Below are positions 35,786 through 48,789 of a DNA stretch of 64,000 bases, in pieces. Where the stretch lies: contig NC_092566.1 of NCBI RefSeq assembly GCF_037975245.1, positions 17,275,001 to 17,339,000 of the forward strand. The letters run 5' to 3'. Below the pieces are notes generated by a model, which saw nothing but the letters and a program-made list of their open reading frames with translations, was not told the origin of the DNA and searched no databases. How positions within the stretch are numbered: the first letter of the stretch is position 1; every line of letters starts with the position of its first letter. The stretch is from Apostichopus japonicus (taxonomy: Eukaryota > Echinodermata > Holothuroidea > Aspidochirotida > Stichopodidae). Made by a program: the position numbers and the translations under genes.

Positions 35786-38211
35786 CTGGCACTTTCCCTT
35801 TCAAAAACATCGCCGCAACCAATATCCCACCTGACCCCCCACCCCCCACCCATGTACTGACTGTATCGCTCATACCGTGAAGCAAGGCGGCCGCAAGCCT
35901 TCGCCTGATTGAAAAATCAAGCATAGTTCAGAGTCGCATCATGGTATACATACTATAACTTGACGTGTAACAAAATGGTTGTAAAAATAACCCACGACTT
36001 CTCAAAAAGATTTCTTTACAAGTCCGTTAGTGGTCAATAAAAGGTGTAAAACAGGTAAATACCACAGCGTTAGTATTTTAAATAAACTAAAAATGACCAA
36101 AACAAAATACTCCGAAATAGTTAGTTTTTTTTATAGTTTTTCTATTTGTGGTTTGATCTTTGTCCAACGTTAGGGTTAAATGACATAACAGGGCCCGAGG
36201 CGGAATCTTTCCTTGAGCGACCAGCTGCCTTTTTGGAGGGTTCGATATTTTATTGTTATTATTATTATTTTCGTTATGTTTGGCAACCGTAAGGAAGGAA
36301 ACAATTTTGTTTGAGGTCAAAATTAAACCTTACAGGAAATCCACAAATAAGAAAGAAGAAAAGTCGACCTAGTTAAAAAATTATAATTTGGGCTTTGCGA
36401 GCTAGGCTACGTCCATGAATGATTCACTGACGTACACAGGATTTCAAGAAAGGGGCTGAATTCCAGATCCCACCCCCACCCCGCACCGCCCGACTGATTC
36501 AGGTAGGGATATGAACCTTTGTGAAATGGCCTTGTGTGACGGGGGGGGGGGTAGACAAGCCCGAAAGGGCCAGGGGCAGATCTAGATTATATAAAGGAGC
36601 GGTTGTCTGGGGTCCTCCCTCCGATGAAATTACTCGTTTGGACGTCTAATTGTGCAGTCTGAGGCATATTTTCAATATAGTTAGATCTATAATTAGACTA
36701 TATGTAAACGCACAATTGTGCTGATGAATACCCAGCTTAAAACTTTTATGTGAGGTGGAAATAGGGGGGTTTATACCCCACACCCCTGGATGCACCCCTG
36801 GATACACCCATGGATCCACGTCTGGGTGTTCTGGGCGGGAGGAATGAATGTAAAACAAAATGCCTCGACGGAATGTTTAAAAGATCAAATCAGCTCAACA
36901 GGTGACTTATTATTTATACCCTTCGAAAAACTACCCTTCAAAAATGTTGACATAAACATTTTCGTTAATTAGGCTACTTGAATCAAGCCATTTCCTAGCA
37001 CTGAAGGATGGTAAAACGTTTGTTCTTTGCTATTTACCAGTGTCAGCTGGAAGACTTTTCCCGACTTGTTTGGGTGAACAATATAACCGGGTCATTATAC
37101 CTTTTGTTTGAAATGAAACCAAAGATAGAAAGAAGTCACTACGGCTTTGTTAATTTGAGATCATAATGCGAATATGAAAATAGCCTGTATTCTCTATTCG
37201 CACGTAACTAGCTGCTTTAAAGGGAGATTCCACTGCATATTTAGGTCAAAGAACAATAGCATTTTGATAAGGGTAAGAAAGTGCTTTTTGGGGGGGAGGA
37301 GTGAGGGGAGGGGGTAATGGTTTAACTTTCAAATAACCATATCTATAGAGTTCGGAATAAGACATTGAGATGGAGTGTCAACTAACAGTGTGGAATATTT
37401 GCCTCTTCCATATATAAGTGTCCCATTGTCTGCGTCAGGAATATTTATTTAACAATCTATTACTGTTTATGGTTACTTCTGTCCATAAAACCGAAACAAT
37501 ATTACTTGACAAATTTACACACGAAAGTGTTCCCTCTCTTAGAAAAGAAAAAAAGCGTCTTTTATTCTTTTTATTAGTCTTTATTCCATCGTCTCTACGA
37601 CCAACCCGATTCGATAAAGATTATTGATTGTAAACCATCATGTGGTCAAAAGTTAAAACTCTAGGCTTGTCTCTATGATTTGTTTATTACGTATATAGTT
37701 CATTCCTGTAACCGCCTCCTTCGCAACGGGGCGATAAAAAGAAAAAACTGGTCAAGAAAGATTTTCAAAAAACCATTTTTCTCTGAATTTGCTCCCCATT
37801 TCGTGGTCTTTGTGGTGTCACTAAGAAAAGCAAAATAGCGTTTTATCGCGGCCGTGGGATGACATTTGAAATCAGGTAGCGGTGAACGTAGAAGATCTAT
37901 AGGTAGCGTTAACTTTTGCCGCCGATTAAAAAACATTCTTTGTCACAAGCTTTTGTTCTTAAAAGCCTGCAGTGAGAGCAATATATAGTAAAACAATATT
38001 CCCACTAATATTTAAAGAATACATTCTCGCCTCTATATATCATTGACCTTTGAACCATTCACCTTCCAGGCTTCGGTGTCTATCAAAAGAGCTTTACAAT
38101 AGTGTCGTTATTCTTTTATATTTTGTCAAGTAGAGTCGTTAGTGTGGCGGTTCAGGTTGAAGTGATACCCAAATGACGTTTTATCATCAACATGTTGGCT
38201 TATCTCTGTAC
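35786..38211. other. No gene recognised
   Basis: Contains (TTA)n at about 36250-36272, G-rich runs near 36541 and 37290, and a possible transposon-like end CAGGGGCAGATCTAG at 36571 without a partner. The four CACCCCTGGAT-type motifs at 36781-36815 are a short local repeat. Confidence 0.4.
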
Positions 38212-38383
38212 GAGAAACATACAGGCATCCGTAACCTATGGCCCCTAATAAGCTAGAAACATACAGGCATCCGTAACCTATTGCCCCTAATAAGCTAGAA
38301 ACATACATGCGTCCGTAACCTATTGCCCCTAATATGCTAGAAACATACAGGCACCCGTAACTTATTGCCCCTAATATGCTAGA
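38212..38383. repeat. 42-bp minisatellite, about 4 copies
   Basis: The motif ACAGGCATCCGTAACC and variants recurs at 38221, 38263, 38305 and 38347, an exact 42-bp period. Each unit ends GCCCCTAATA(A/T)GCTAG. Copies differ by a few substitutions. Confidence 0.95.
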
Positions 38384-38734
38384 CAGTCAAATAATGGTCA
38401 CACGTTGTCATCTTCAACGAGCACTTCTCTTCCTCTGTCAAAATATTCATATTTCATATTTAGTTTCCGATACTCATTAATTTCTGAAAATCAAATTTGG
38501 AAGCTTTTAGTTAACTAATCAGGGTCATTTTTTGTGGTAGACAAACTTCTTTGTGATGTATGGAATAGTATCCAAACGCATTTGGAACAGTAACCACTTA
38601 ACGGAGTCCCCCCCTCCCTCTCCCTCTCCCTCCTCCGGCCTCCCCCTCCCCTCCCAGAAAAAATAACGGTTATTAGTGTTGAACCCTGCCTTTATCCCAT
38701 TCTGGATGATGAGCAAATCGAACGAATGCTGTGA

Positions 38735-39235
38735 CTGTCGAACTGTCCGTCTGTTAGCCTGTTGGTCTGTTAAAAGTCTCTCTGACCTTCAATATGATTG
38801 CACGGTTGTGTATTTCTCACTGGTCTATCCTTTCGTCCATTATGTCCGTCTAACTGTTTGTCTGTCTGTGTGAATTTCGTTTTCCTAAAAACATCCATCC
38901 ATTTGTCTGCGTGTCTGTCCCGTCTCATTCTTTGTCTGTATGCGTGTATGTATGTATGTTTGTGTGTTTGTAAGTATGTATGTTTGTATGTTTGTCTGTT
39001 TGTCTGTCTGTTCGTCTGTTTGTATGTTGTCTGTATATGTCTGTGTGTCTGTCTGCCGGTGTGTTTGTGTGTCTGTTTGTCTGTCTGTCTGTTTGTATGT
39101 ATGTATGTCAGTCTGCCTGTCTGTCTGTCTGTTTGTCTTTTTGTTTGTCTGTCTGTCTATCTATGTGTTTGTCTGTTTGTCTGTATGAATGTATGTATGT
39201 CTGTCTGCCTGTGTGTCTGTGTGTCTGTTTGTTGA
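38735..39235. repeat. TSTG-type simple repeat (TCTG/TTTG/TATG)n
   Basis: About 500 bp dominated by tetranucleotides TCTG, TTTG, TATG and GTGT, densest from 38925. It stays open in several frames and would encode Cys/Val/Leu-rich repeats, which is characteristic of this simple repeat and not evidence for a protein. Confidence 0.9.
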
Positions 39236-40410
39236 ATATTTAAATTGTCAGTTTCCTGATTGTAACCGTTGGCAATCGTTTTCAACGATATTTTCTTCAA
39301 TCGTCAAAACTATTGCAATGTCAAGTTGCTTCTTTGTTTTCTTCTTCAAAGCAAGAAGCAACTGTACGTTTCACGTTGTAACTTGATTTTGAGGGAACAT
39401 GTTTGTACGAGTGCATGCATGTACTACCATATATGACACTTCCCGGCGGCATGTACACAGTTTGTCCAATAATCCCTGAATGTAAACACTCCCCCTTGTT
39501 GTTGTGGACCAACTTACAAAAACTGGGCAATGAGCTCACTGGTATTGGCCCCGGGGCATTCATTTTTCTAGTGTGGCTAATTCACAGACCATGTATGTAT
39601 TCCTCATGGACATTTTCCTTTCCTTTTCTTTAACATGTTCTTGGTACACGTCAGATAAACATCAAAATAATATTGACAGATTAAGGATGATCGTGAGGTC
39701 AGAGGGGTCAAGTTCAATCCCAAAAGCTCTTTTTCAAAGTCGTTACTATAACCGAAACACTCGGCAGTGTTAATGGGAAATCTAGGAAGGAATTTACATC
39801 AGGTTGAAGGACGACCAGAGCTATGCGAACCGCCGTCGCGCTGCGCCATCCGCTGAACATGTGAACGATTAATAAAGAGCGAATTGTTGAAGGACGTGAG
39901 TGGGGCTGGGGAATTGGTGATGGTAGCGAGTGCGTTGGGTGTTCTGTATATGATACGTCAAAACTAGAAAAGGAAAAACCATCGAAGGCGTGTGCAATTC
40001 TAGCTCCGCGACACCGACTTGTATCTGTGGTTGGGAGGGGGCAGTGCGAGGAGTCAGACAATAGTGTCCTTGGGAACAGTTTCGCAAATGGCGCCGCCAT
40101 ACCGGCGAAAACATATCGTTGCTTTGTTAAATATTGGGGTATATGTGTACATGGACCACGTTTTCTAATCAAATGTAACTATGAAATTCTGAAAATGGTG
40201 TGCCAATTATTACAGGATTTCATATACTAGCCGTTATGAAATTATCGACTACGCAGCGGTGTGCAATGGGAGGGGGGGGGGGGGGTATCTATTTAGGAGA
40301 ACACAGCCGTCGATACCCTATGATAACAATGGTGTAATACTATAATAGTTTATTTATACCATATTTGCATATAATAAATATTCAAGTTGGGTCATGCATT
40401 ATTCATTGTG

Positions 40411-40821
40411 TTAAACACAGCTCGAACACGAGTATCTTGCGAACCAAACTAGACATTTAATTAAACCGCCTATACAGTGCAATAATTGTTTTACTCTGAA
40501 TTGATTCGAAAAATTCGACATTTTTAAGTATCTTTCCCAAATATCAGAAGGATAAATGTCCCTCGCATTTTTGAAATTAAGACCTATTTTTTGCTCCCAT
40601 TTTTTCATGTATCTTTTTTCTTTCTTTACGAACTGATTTTCCAAGAAACTTCCTGGTGTCAATTCCTCACAGTGGAGAGGGAAAGAAAAAGTGCGTACGA
40701 TGCGACAGAGATAACCAATAAAGATTGAAGCGTGTTGCGAGATTAGATTCCCAACAGCGAAAAAACCGCGATAAAACCTAACATTCACATATGGGTCATC
40801 CTTGTAAAGGACTAAGATCAC
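40411..40821 (-). pseudogene. Possible L1/Tx1-type LINE ORF2 C-terminal fragment
   Basis: A 136-codon frame whose second half (KKWEQKIGLNFKNARDIYP, then IWERYLKMSNFSNQFRVKQL followed by LHCI) resembles the post-reverse-transcriptase region of L1/Tx1-clade LINEs. There a KWE..LG motif is followed by a W..I stretch and a final QYK.LHR. I see no neighbouring reverse transcriptase core, so if real it is a fragment. The resemblance is from memory of the family pattern; it could be chance. Confidence 0.35.
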
Positions 40822-41099
40822 TGAAAGTGTCTGTCAACATTTCTGTCCGTACAAGTATTTGCTTCTGTTTGGTAGAAAAGGTACCTTCGAATGAGGGTTT
40901 GACAGGGCGAAGGAAACACAAAAATATGTAGACTTATTTATATATACCATGACGTTTGGGGTTATCTGTTGAATGTTAGCGTGACAAGTTACAATTATTA
41001 TTCATAAAAGAGGAAAATTCACACTTGGAAGAGGGTATATTCCTTCTTTTTTCCTGTGAGTTTAACTTAATATAATTTTTAGAAAGTGTGCTTACCAAA

Positions 41100-41905
41100 G
41101 CCTACTGTTGTTTGGGGAAGGAATAGACCAATAATAATAGGTGGGTTTGTGTCTCCTTGGCTATGGAGGTGGGCAGGGTGGGACGGGGGCGGGGGGAGGG
41201 AGTTGTTCATGACAGTTATCTCTATCACATAGACCAATAATGAGTTGTGGGTTTGTGTCTCCTTGGCTGTGGAGGTGGGTAGGGAGGGCGGGAGGGGGGG
41301 GGGGTGGGGTGGGGAGTTGTTCATGGCAGTCATCTCTGTCACATAGACCAATGATAGTTAGGTTTGTGTCTCCTTGGATGTGGAGGTGGGGAGGTGGGGA
41401 GGGAGGGAGGGGAGTTGTTCATAACAGTTTTCTCTATCACATAGACCAATAATGATTGGTGGGTTTGTGTCTTCTTGGCTGTGGAGGTGGGTAGGGAGGG
41501 CGGAGGGGTGGGGTGGGGAGTTGTTCATGGCAGTCATCTCTATCACATAGACCAATGATAGTTAGGTTTGTGTCTCCTTGGATGTGGAGGTGGGGAGGTG
41601 GGGAGGGAGGGAGGGGAGTTGTTCATAACAGTTTTCTCTATCACATAGACCAATAATGATTGGTGGGTTTGTCTTCTTGGCTGTGGAGGTGGGTAGGGAT
41701 GGCGGGGGTGGGTGGGGTGGGGTGGGGAGTTGTTCATGGCAGTCATCTCTATCACATAGACCAATGATAGTTAGGTTTGTGTCTCCTTGGATGTGGAGGT
41801 GGGGAGGTGGGGAGGTGGGGAGGGAGGGCGGGCGGAGGGGAGTTGTCATGACAGTTATCTCTATCACATAGACCAATAATGATTGGTGGGTTTGTGTCTT
41901 CTTTA
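41100..41905. repeat. Minisatellite, seven ~98-114-bp units in a dimer pattern
   Basis: Anchors (GTTCATG or GTTCATA) lie at 41205, 41319, 41417, 41523, 41621, 41732 and about 41843. Units alternate between a CATGGCAGTCATCTC type and a CATAACAGTTTTCTC type with about 98 and 106-114 bp spacing. The array is therefore partly a ~205-bp dimer repeated. It belongs to the same family as 31437-31713. Each unit has a purine-rich GGAGGTGGGGAGG stretch. Confidence 0.95.
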
Positions 41906-42119
41906 GATCAACTAGATAATTACGACCCCTTAGATTAATACACCAATACTTTGCCTAATGTCTAAAACATTTTAACCTCATGCTATTTATCTTAATTATT
42001 TCCATAATTACAATCATTTCTGATTCCGCGACCTTGTTGAACTAACCTGTCAAGCAGATAAAATTTTTCATGAGCCCCTAACTTTCATTTAATGTTAAGA
42101 GTATCCAATCCACCATCGG

Positions 42120-42372
42120 GGTTGTATTGATTCTGTACGTGTACTCATATATAGTCTAGCATATATACCTGTACTCGTTCTGCATGCATGGCTTTGTACT
42201 CATACACGCGGAAATACTGAGTACTAGTAGCAAAACTTACGTACTAGTGTAAAAGTTACGTATTCGTACTCGTTTATATAGCCTTGTACGCATAATCGTA
42301 CTTACACCAAGTACAAGTCTACTTCTACGAGTACTTTTATACTGTTGTACTCGGCGTACTCATACAAGTCTA
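42120..42372. repeat. Degenerate GTACTCGTAC repeat
   Basis: Many imperfect copies of GTACTCGTAC, TTACGTACTAG and TACTCATAC over about 250 bp, self-complementary in part. A smaller patch of the same motif occurs near 27980-28015. Confidence 0.75.
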
Positions 42373-42875
42373 TCAGCGTAATGAAAATTACTACAGAAGA
42401 TGTGCATATTTAGCATTAAGGGACACCTGAGCCTAAAGGGAATCGAAGCAATATCTAGGTCCTTCATGTAGAGATCGAATTAACTACTGTCGACCTACAT
42501 ATATCACCTGGGCAGCTCAGACTATCATCTAGATTCCCAATGCCGAATTTCATTTTTACTAACTAATTTGATTTGCTTAGGTCAGTGAAACTTAGCTCTC
42601 AAGACAAAACCGGGCAACAACTGCACGTCCATATTTGAAAGGAAAATTTGAAAGAAAGACTCTTTTTTTATTTTGGCGACGAAAACGCGATAATTGATGC
42701 AGTTAAAGTTAATTAAAATCAAGATAACGGATGGTGAAGATTGACCAAATGTATAGTGTTGTAGCCAGAGATATTCTCATGCTATGCTCATGTCTGCATC
42801 GAGCTGTCATAAACAGAGTCCGTAGTGAATCAGGCCTCAGTTGCCGTTGGATCGAAATGTTGTGACTGATTGACA

Positions 42876-43137
42876 CAGTGGTTCCCAATTAATCTTATTG
42901 CAACGGCTACCCAAAACGCCCTCTCCTCTCCTCCCTGACCCGTTACCGCCACCCCCCCCCCCACCTGTCTATCCTATCTATGTAAAAACGTTAATAAGCC
43001 CGGTTGAAAAATAAAAACGGGTTCACACAGGCCGTTACCAATGAATTGACCATTGGTTGATACAATATATTTTAGCTGTAATCAGGAATACCTTCACCCC
43101 AGACGCCCCCTCCCCCGCCACAAGTTGGGAACCCCTG
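42876..43137. mobile_element. Old hAT-like MITE
   Basis: The left end is CAGTGGTTCCCAATTAATC. The right end on the minus strand is CAGGGGTTCCCAACTTGTG, so the first 14 bases agree except one. Flanks GATTGACA (42868-42875) and GCTTAACA (43138-43145) match at 6 of 8 positions, a decayed 8-bp duplication. The CAGTGGTTCCCAA end is common in hAT elements. Non-coding. Confidence 0.65.
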
Positions 43138-44489
43138 GCTTAACAAGAATGAAACGTGGAGTACCGTACCGTAATTTAACGACTTTTTTCTGTCCATATA
43201 GTCCATTCAATTTACACCTACTTCTTGATTATCACGTCTTCCACATTGTTAAGCTTTTAAGCTTTATGGAAGACTTCCCTCCACTTTGTACTTTTGTGGC
43301 AAACAAATAAATAAAGAAAGAAATTATCACGTCTCACATTGGGAAGACGTGTGTGATCATAGGCATGCGTCAACTATTCTACCCACCGCATCACATCAAA
43401 AGGGATAAATACTTGCTTCCAACATTCACGTACCCCACCCTTGACTTCCAAAACACTGATTGATATCCATGCACCCTGCAGGAAATAAATACAAAAACCA
43501 TACGCAGAAACATGGCCCTTTAATGTCTGACTACAATAAATACTAATGGTCACTAAAAGCATCCGTAAATCTGACCGTGACGTCATATGGAAATTCCCGA
43601 CCTTCGCTGATGTAACGATATAGTTGATTAACAATACACTACTTATTCAACTATTAGTCACTGTCAAATCTTGGTATTACCCTAAATACTGAAAGCCTTC
43701 GTCATGAGAACGAAAAAAGAATAAAATAAGAAACAAGTTTCCTCTTTCACCATAATCTTAGTGATTGTTTTCTTTTTTTGACAATGGAGTCTGAAAGTTG
43801 AGAATTTGACCACAACAAGAATTTCGTTTCCGATCACCAAGGCGCTCTCAAGTTTAGTTGGCAGACAGACCGCCAAATCTCATATGTATTGACTGACCGA
43901 AAAGCTGACCACTAAAACCCGCAACGTAAAGACTTCCGACTTGTTAGCTGAAACGTTGAAAGGTAGGTGGATGTTGTAACAAGTTAATGTTAAGATCTGC
44001 AGTGTTCTATCCGTGTTGCTCATCACGTGCGGTTAGACTTATGACGTAAGCAATAAATCTACCAATCGAAACCCCCGAGACGTAGAAAAACCCATTCCTC
44101 TGAACTTGAGGAACGCCTTCGCGTTGTTGACAATAATTTTACCAAATTCGTTGACTAATTGACCAGAAAAATCCCAATTTGACCAAGAAAATGGGGTCAC
44201 AGATAAATGAAGACGACCCACACATGTCTACATCTTGATTCCTTTACTGGGTTGTCCCTGTTTTGGTTTGAACTTTTAGACGTAAATTCCACTGAAAAAT
44301 AATAATAAGCTTACAACAATGAACGTACATTTATAAGATTTTTTTTTTCGTATACAAGCATTTTGTGTTGATTTTGGACAAGTTTCGACATTACTCGATG
44401 AATAAATATCTCATATAACAATGGATTTGAAAAAACCCTTTAACGATGTTATTTCATTTCCAACAATGTTTGGAAACATGAGCAAATTT

Positions 44490-44868
44490 TGAAACTCCAC
44501 TAAGATAGGAGATCGGTCCTCTAAAGTTTATGCCCCTATAGAATGGAATCAGCCCTCCCCCGAACCCCTGCTCTTTGTTCTTTTAAACGTGACTTAAAAA
44601 CTTACTTTTAGGCAATTTTTTAATGATCTCTGCTGACTTTGTTCCACTCCCTTGTTGTGTTTCTCTGTTTGCTTTGATTTTCTGAACTTTTTATTGTTTA
44701 TAGTTAAAGTTGTTTATTGATTTATCTAATTAATTGCATTGTTATTTTCTTTCATAAAGTTTTGAAGTTGCTTTTATTGGTATAAAGCACTTCGAGCTGA
44801 CTCTAAGAATAAGTGCTATATAAATGTAATTTAATAAAATAAAATAATAATAATAATAATAACTTTTG
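44490..44868 (+). mobile_element. 5'-truncated LINE 3' end
   Basis: Near 44510-44625 the translation in shifting frames gives DRSSKVYAPIEWNQ and, further on, CSFKRDLKTYF before a stop. This is the C-terminal tail of a non-LTR retrotransposon polyprotein. It is followed by a 3' segment with AAGCACTTCGAGCTGACTCT and GTGCTATATAAATGT, and a TAA-rich tail (44845-44868). The ending resembles CR1/L2-type LINEs and the insertion at 13690-13925. It is frameshifted and dead. Confidence 0.7.
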
Positions 44869-46489
44869 TTTAGTCGCCAAATCGAGTTTGGTGTCGTAGT
44901 GTAGTCGCTGGCAATTTTATACTAAATGAGGTCTCACCTGGTTGACTATTAAATGGTCGATCGTAAATGAGCAAATAGCAACTTGAAAGGATTACAAAGG
45001 GTGTGAATTTAGCCAGGAAACGGAGCTATACAAAAAATATCAGTCCTTTCCTGTTGGACAAGGGTTACTGTGTATAAAATAAGCCAAGTGTGACAACGTA
45101 ATACATAACCGCTTGATAACGGGAAGTGTTTTACTTCGGATACTGTACTTCAGTAATTGAAACCTATTTTGTATATAGGCGTGACCTCACCAAATCTGAC
45201 CACAGACTCGGATATTTATGATGTTAACAAAGATTTTGTTATATTTCATAACGTCACCCATTTACCTGGTTACCCGGATAATGTAGTATACGTGAGTTTT
45301 GTACATGAGTCAAATGTATATATAATTCGTCATTATACAGAAATTTTCTGATAATTCAAGCACGTCCGTTTCTTTCTTTTTTCACCTTCGCCTTCTTTTT
45401 AAACCTCTAAATGTATGATATGGGGTTCGCAATGTGAATTTTCTCTTCCCCTAAAGGAATCGAGGAACAGAAACTCTTATCGAACACCCTCGCCCCCCCC
45501 CATCATCCCCATCCTTTTCAAATGAAAATATTTCCCTTCCACGACCCCCTCCTCCCCTCCCCATCACTCCACCCGACCATCCTCCCCCTGCACAATATAA
45601 CAGATACCCTACAGGGTTAAAGCATGTTAAGACAATTATTCACTTCATCTCCAGCACCCCTCCCGTCTTTTTAGATTTTCATCCCCCCCCCCCTCAATTT
45701 TATCTTACCTCGCGGCGCTTTATTACCACAATCTTCAATAGGCATGACTAATTGACACGTGACGGTTGTTTTGGATAGACTTAAAACTTCCGAGTATGAC
45801 GTCATCACATGAACTGAACATAAACAGCTCGTGACGAAGCTGACATTAATTTAGATTACAAGAAAACTTTATTATTATTATTATTTTCTCGTTTCACTTC
45901 GTCTATGTTTTACGTCATCAAAAGGCGAATAAAATATTGGGATTAAATTATTATTTTTTTTTTTATCAGAAATCTGGGAAATAATAAAGACATAATTTCA
46001 AACGGTTAAGGAATGTCAATTCTTTTTTAATTAAACTTGATGCTGACGTGGCAATTGAAGCGTTTCTCAATTTCCCTTTTCCTTTGTTTATTGGAGAAAA
46101 AATTAATTACTAATGAAGTTAACATAGTGACTTATTAATGACATTCTTAAACGCGATTGTTTCACTTTGTTCTATACTATAATGATTCAGTATAAGTTAT
46201 ACACGTACGCGCATGTAGATTAGTGCTAAAACTATAGTAGGCCTATAGTAGGCCTATATATGACAAGAATTCCTGATGTTACAGCATATGTGCGCGTGTT
46301 AGACACTGTATAGTAATCGATACTAAAACTCCTAACAATTAAATTTCATGGCTTTAAATAGCAAAGTTTTGAAGAAAATAAAAAGGAAGCAGTTCTGACG
46401 ATCACGACATGCTGGGTTTGTTTTTCTTGTTCATGTGATTAATACTGTAGTTATTACTAATTACCATTTACTTGGTAAAAGCAATAAGA
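44869..46489. other. No gene recognised
   Basis: No coding signal found. C-rich runs lie at 45490-45600 and 45670-45690, and an (ATT)n stretch at about 45871-45886. Two adjacent TAGGCCTA octamers lie at 46238-46256. Confidence 0.4.
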
Positions 46490-46770
46490 AGGAGTCATAT
46501 AGTTTGATAAATTATTGATCATTCAATCGATACATCAAATTATAATCAATCGATGAATCGCAGTATGATCCATTTCAATCATCATAACGTTCTCCGATTG
46601 ATCAATCAATTGATGAGTCGTATAGTTTTCTGTATGTTAACCGATTGATCATGTGATTGACCAATTCATCAAATAATTGATTCATCAAATAAGTCAATTG
46701 ATCAATTGATGAGTCATAGTTTTGATCAATTAGTTCGATCAGTACGTTATTCTATTCAATTTGATCATTC
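46490..46770. repeat. Degenerate TTGATCAATCGAT-type repeat
   Basis: About 280 bp with many imperfect copies of ATTGATCA, CAATCGAT and GATGAATC, partly palindromic. A similar short patch lies at 62688-62730. Confidence 0.75.
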
Positions 46771-47012
46771 TTACTTTAAATCATGTGACGGAAGTTTGGG
46801 AGTCAAATTCAAAACGTTACTTTATACACTATGACGGTTTCGTTTCTCGAAGAGGCTGACATATTTCGCAATAACGAAACACTAAATGGCTCCTTCATTT
46901 TACAGCTATTGACTCCAGTGAAATACTACGTCTATTGACACCTTTATCGCTTCTTGTGATCGAAATTAATTCGCTCGTTAATTTGCAATGATGACTAAAC
47001 CTCAACTGTCGA

Positions 47013-47329
47013 CAGACGTGTAGCCAAGGGGGGGGGGCGAAGGGGGCAGCCGCACCCCGCCCCTTGAGCATATTTTTTAAATTTGTTTTAAATGTTTTCA
47101 TGATATCGCTAGTAATTTCAAAAGAGAAGATGCTAAGATGCAGCTTACAAGGCCTGGGAAGTACCATTTCCAGCGATCTGGAAGGCATTTTCAGCCAAAA
47201 TTTTCTTGAACGCTTCGTGCCAATCATGTTGGCGCAACGCTTAGATAGTTTGCACTGCCGTATCTACGGCTCTGATAGTTTGCCTACATTTTCGCCCCTC
47301 TTTTGGCAAATTCCTGGCTACGCCGCCTG
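47013..47329. mobile_element. hAT-like MITE
   Basis: Starts CAGACGTGTAGCCAAGG; the right end on the minus strand is CAGGCGGCGTAGCCAGGAA. A perfect 8-bp duplication ACTGTCGA flanks it (47005-47012 and 47330-47337). The interior is the reverse complement of parts of the 9037-9295 element. The 88- to 110-codon frames here are by-products. Confidence 0.9.
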
Positions 47330-48420
47330 ACTGTCGAATTTGTATTTTGACCAATTTCATCTGATTCGATCTATTTGTCCCAAACATTAACATGTACTGT
47401 TGTGAGGGACTCAATAAGGGAGGGGCAGGGGTGCAAGGGGTTGAACAGTATCAACGTTTCTGCATAAGGGGTCCCACGGGGAGCACTATAACTTGAAATG
47501 TATGATTCTTGGACTCTAACAAACTTCGTATATTTTAGACAGCTTATGCGGTGGATTCATTGAAATACGTTTAATCTTCAACTCGCCTTTACCAGCTCTC
47601 CCCCACCCTTTCCCCTTCCACCCTTGCCCCTTCCACCCTTGCCCCTTCTGTAAATTCTTGCACTTGAATGAATCATTTACCTAATATTCGACATATTTTC
47701 AACATTGTTTTCCTATAGCCTTACAACCTATTTACATCCCATTGTAAATAAAGATATGTACCAGATATGGTTATTGCAAGGAGAAAATGCCACTTATTTT
47801 TCATTATTCAAATATTAGTCATGTGCTATAAATAACATATACACTGTAGCCTACGTGCATACGTTACATTTTTTAAATAGCCATAAAAAATAATTTCTTA
47901 ACGTCATCACAACGTGATTGCTGTAAGTGGCCGCATGGGATCATTACTCCAATTAAAATAATTAAAACAATGGATATTATAGTGAGACAACAGCCTGAGG
48001 AAATCCGGGACAAACAATATCTCTTTTCATGAAGCGGTTTCTCCTTTTCTTTCCTTCGTTTTTAAGGCTTTTCAACGAAATGATTTAAGGGGTTGACTTC
48101 ACTTTCATATCAACACAGATAACCTGCGTATTTGCTTTTAATGTATTGACGCCTTCACACGTGGGTGGATACACGCAACTTACCGATGATTACGCAGCAA
48201 AGCAGCCTATACACGGTGATCTTGCAAACATTTGATGACTTCCGACAGATTCTGCCGAGCATGTTTTAATAAATGAGATATTAGCAGTGCAACATTGTGT
48301 GCCGGGGGGGGGGGGGAGAGGGTTATACAGGTGTAGGAGAGGGAGAGGGAGGGGTGAATACTGCCAGTCCTTACTATCCGCCAGGTGAAGTTTTTGAAGA
48401 AAAGTTGAAGGTTAACAGTA
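47330..48420. other. No gene recognised
   Basis: No coding signal seen. A short 16-bp repeat, CTTCCACCCTTGCCCC, occurs at about 47615-47650. A G12 run starts at 48303. Confidence 0.4.
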
Positions 48421-48599
48421 TTGTTTGAGACTATAAGGCCTCCTCACACGACTTTACAACTTAACCCCTGGTCATTGGTCACTTTTTACACCCACACACC
48501 AAAGTGTGCACAATTCAAACAATTCTCTGGGCACCACAGTGCATCATTTCCACGTGCCCCCGGAGGACTACCCATAGGGTGCAGCCACAAACCGGCGCA

Positions 48600-48781
48600 T
48601 ACAACTATATTTACAAGTTACCTCGCAAGTCCCCGGCCATTGTTATACACCTGGGTGAAGAGAGACAATGGAGAAATAGTGTTTTGCCCCAAGGACACAA
48701 CGCAATGATCTGACCAGGACTCGAACCTACAATCCTTAGATCACCAGTCCACTGCCTTAACCACTTGATCACAACTCTCTA
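48600..48781 (-). mobile_element. tRNA-derived SINE
   Basis: On the minus strand the head shows GAGAGTTGTGATCAAGTGGT with an A-box (48771-48761) and a perfect B-box-like GGTTCGAGTCC (48727-48717). It continues into GTTGTGTCCTTGGGGCAAA and CACCCAGGTGTATAA, a segment common in animal SINE bodies as I remember them. The 3' end is unclear and may extend to about 48425. The head has an internal promoter intact by eye but is not a cloverleaf tRNA I can confirm. Confidence 0.75.
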
Positions 48782-48789
48782 CAAAAGAG

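Noticed and set aside
36571-36800. Possible further hAT-like element starting CAGGGGCAGATCTAG
   Set aside because: Candidate right ends (ACCCCTGGAT) exist, but none gives a matching 8-bp duplication of GAAAGGGC.
38798-39243. Long Cys/Val/Leu-rich frames resembling a cysteine-rich protein
   Set aside because: They are translations of a TSTG-type simple repeat; all three forward frames are open for the same reason.
41079-41876. Several Pro-rich frames sharing a VYVIEMTAMNNS motif
   Set aside because: They are repeated readings of the minisatellite unit on the minus strand.
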